A DNA stretch of 16,310 nt from an uncultured bacterium (GTDB lineage: Bacteria > Cyanobacteriota > Vampirovibrionia > Gastranaerophilales > Gastranaerophilaceae): positions 1-16,310 of the forward strand of contig CACYCU010000081.1 of the NCBI GenBank assembly GCA_902772945.1, given 5' to 3'. Each line of letters opens with the position of its first letter. Within the stretch, counting starts at the first letter, position 1. Positions 15,536 to 16,310 of the stretch are shown one piece after another. The notes under the pieces were generated by a model. The model was not told where the DNA came from, did no database searches, and worked only from the letters and a program-made list of their open reading frames with translations. A program made the position numbers and the translations under genes.

Positions 15536-16068
15536 TGGCAGATACTCTTAATAATATAACTTGTCCGGCTTGCGGATGTGAAATGACAAAAATCTTTTTG
15601 CCGGACAAAGGAATAAATATTGATATATGTGCAAACGGATGCGGAGGGATATTCTTCGATAATCAGGAAATTCAAGAGTTTAGCTCTCCTGACAGTGATA
15701 TTTCTGAGATAAAAGAAGTTTTATCAAATAAAAATTTCACTCCTGTTGACGAATCCAAAACCCGCATCTGTCCTGCATGTAATACACCAATGGCAAAAAC
15801 TCGTGCACTAGGCATTCAAATTGATACCTGTTATAAGTGCGGTGCAATTTTTCTTGATAACGGAGAATTTGAACAGGTAAAAAGCAAATTCAAAAAACGT
15901 CAAAAAGTCCAGCCAATTGAGTTGAATGCATCAGGTGATATCAATATTCAAGAATTTTACAGAGAAGCTCAAGAAGAAAAATTTATAGAAGAAGCCGGAT
16001 ATAATAAACTCTCACAAATTTTTCCAGGAAGAAGGGGGTTGGGACTTTTATTTTGGTTACTAAGATAA
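15535..16068 (+). CDS. Tandem TFIIB-type zinc-ribbon protein
   Basis: 177 aa. Two zinc ribbons of the short bacterial zf-TFIIB type. The first has C10-PAC-C13 and C32-ANG-C36 followed by GGIFFDNQEI. The second has C79-PAC-C82 and C99-YK-C102 followed by GAIFLDNGEF. The first knuckle pair is CxxC/CxxxC, one residue longer than normal. The two ribbons are linked by an acidic segment (about 50-72). The C-terminal part is charged and ends in GLGLLFWLLR, which could touch a membrane. These domains bind nucleic acid or protein; the specific role is unknown. ATG shares one base with the preceding stop (TAATG). The 3' end overlaps the convergent phosphohexomutase gene by 9 nt. Confidence 0.88.
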   Translation: MADTLNNITCPACGCEMTKIFLPDKGINIDICANGCGGIFFDNQEIQEFSSPDSDISEIKEVLSNKNFTPVDESKTRICPACNTPMAKTRALGIQIDTCYKCGAIFLDNGEFEQVKSKFKKRQKVQPIELNASGDINIQEFYREAQEEKFIEEAGYNKLSQIFPGRRGLGLLFWLLR

Positions 16069-16310
16069 AAGTTTTTTTAACTTGTCAAGTTTATCCAAAC
16101 TGTCGCTTTCAAAATAAATTCTCAAAAGCGGTTCCGTTCCGCTTGGTCTAACCAAAATCCAACTTGTATTATCGTCAAAATATAATTTTACACCGTCTTT
16201 TGTGTCTATATTTTTTACTTGGAAATCACCTATTGATGTTTTCTTTTTATATTCTTCCAGCAAAGGTTTTATAATTTCAAAACTATCTAATTTTTTATCA
16301 ATTCTGTCAT
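16060..16310 (-). CDS. Phosphoglucomutase/phosphomannomutase family, C-terminal fragment
   Basis: The reading frame is open from the window edge to TAG at 16060-16062, giving 82 codons; the N-terminal domains lie outside. The visible part is the fourth domain of alpha-D-phosphohexomutases, with the phosphate-binding loop VRPSGTEPLLRIYFES. These enzymes interconvert hexose 1- and 6-phosphates and feed nucleotide-sugar synthesis. WILVRPSGTEPLLRIYFE looks closer to PGM/PMM than to GlmM, but the substrate cannot be told from this end. It is convergent with the zinc-ribbon gene. Confidence 0.9.
   Translation of the reverse strand, partial: DRIDKKLDSFEIIKPLLEEYKKKTSIGDFQVKNIDTKDGVKLYFDDNTSWILVRPSGTEPLLRIYFESDSLDKLDKLKKLLS

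Overview
The window is AT-rich and densely coded, with no RNA genes, insertion sequences or CRISPR array that I can see. It looks like the chromosome of a diderm (Gram-negative type) bacterium. The evidence is a secreted beta-helix adhesin of the autotransporter/Pmp type, an MsbA-like ABC exporter, a long-chain polyprenyl diphosphate synthase and a type I signal peptidase. The low GC, the two-component and HD-GYP gene set and the N-terminus of the 3636-4253 protein (ISFTSNINFV) remind me of gut Candidatus Gastranaerophilales (non-photosynthetic Cyanobacteriota, 'Melainabacteria'). That assignment is from memory and inference, not from a search.

Layout. (1) 1-3513, minus: the N-terminal 1171 codons of a giant secreted adhesin with Chlamydia Pmp-like GGA(I/V) and FxxN motifs, starting at TTG behind a near-consensus promoter. 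(2) 3636-4253, plus: a small uncharacterised protein with a Cys/His arrangement like CheD and CNF1 glutamine deamidases. (3) 4334-7653, plus: a tightly overlapping trio of ABC exporter, polyprenyl synthase and signal peptidase I, i.e. envelope biogenesis. (4) 7638-8328, minus: a small unknown protein and an orphan ribbon-helix-helix regulator that has its own terminator. (5) 8485-13932, minus: a six-gene signalling operon read in the order TPR-GAF-HD-GYP protein, secreted TPR protein, two REC-LuxR response regulators, pentapeptide-repeat protein, and a membrane-anchored PD-(D/E)XK-like protein. Most junctions overlap by 1-4 nt or are only a few nt apart. No histidine kinase is present. (6) 13999-16068, plus: a divergent operon of a DPM1-like glycosyltransferase, an exported M48-like protein lacking all three zinc ligands, and a double zinc-ribbon protein. 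(7) 16060-16310, minus: the C-terminal end of a phosphohexomutase.

The two operons at 13.9 kb diverge from one compact region in which the -10 hexamers of both predicted promoters overlap inside a 12-bp perfect palindrome. They may therefore be expressed alternately or be co-regulated. The most interesting parts are the kinase-less operon ending in a membrane nuclease-like protein, the dead M48 homologue, and the CheD/CNF-like protein.
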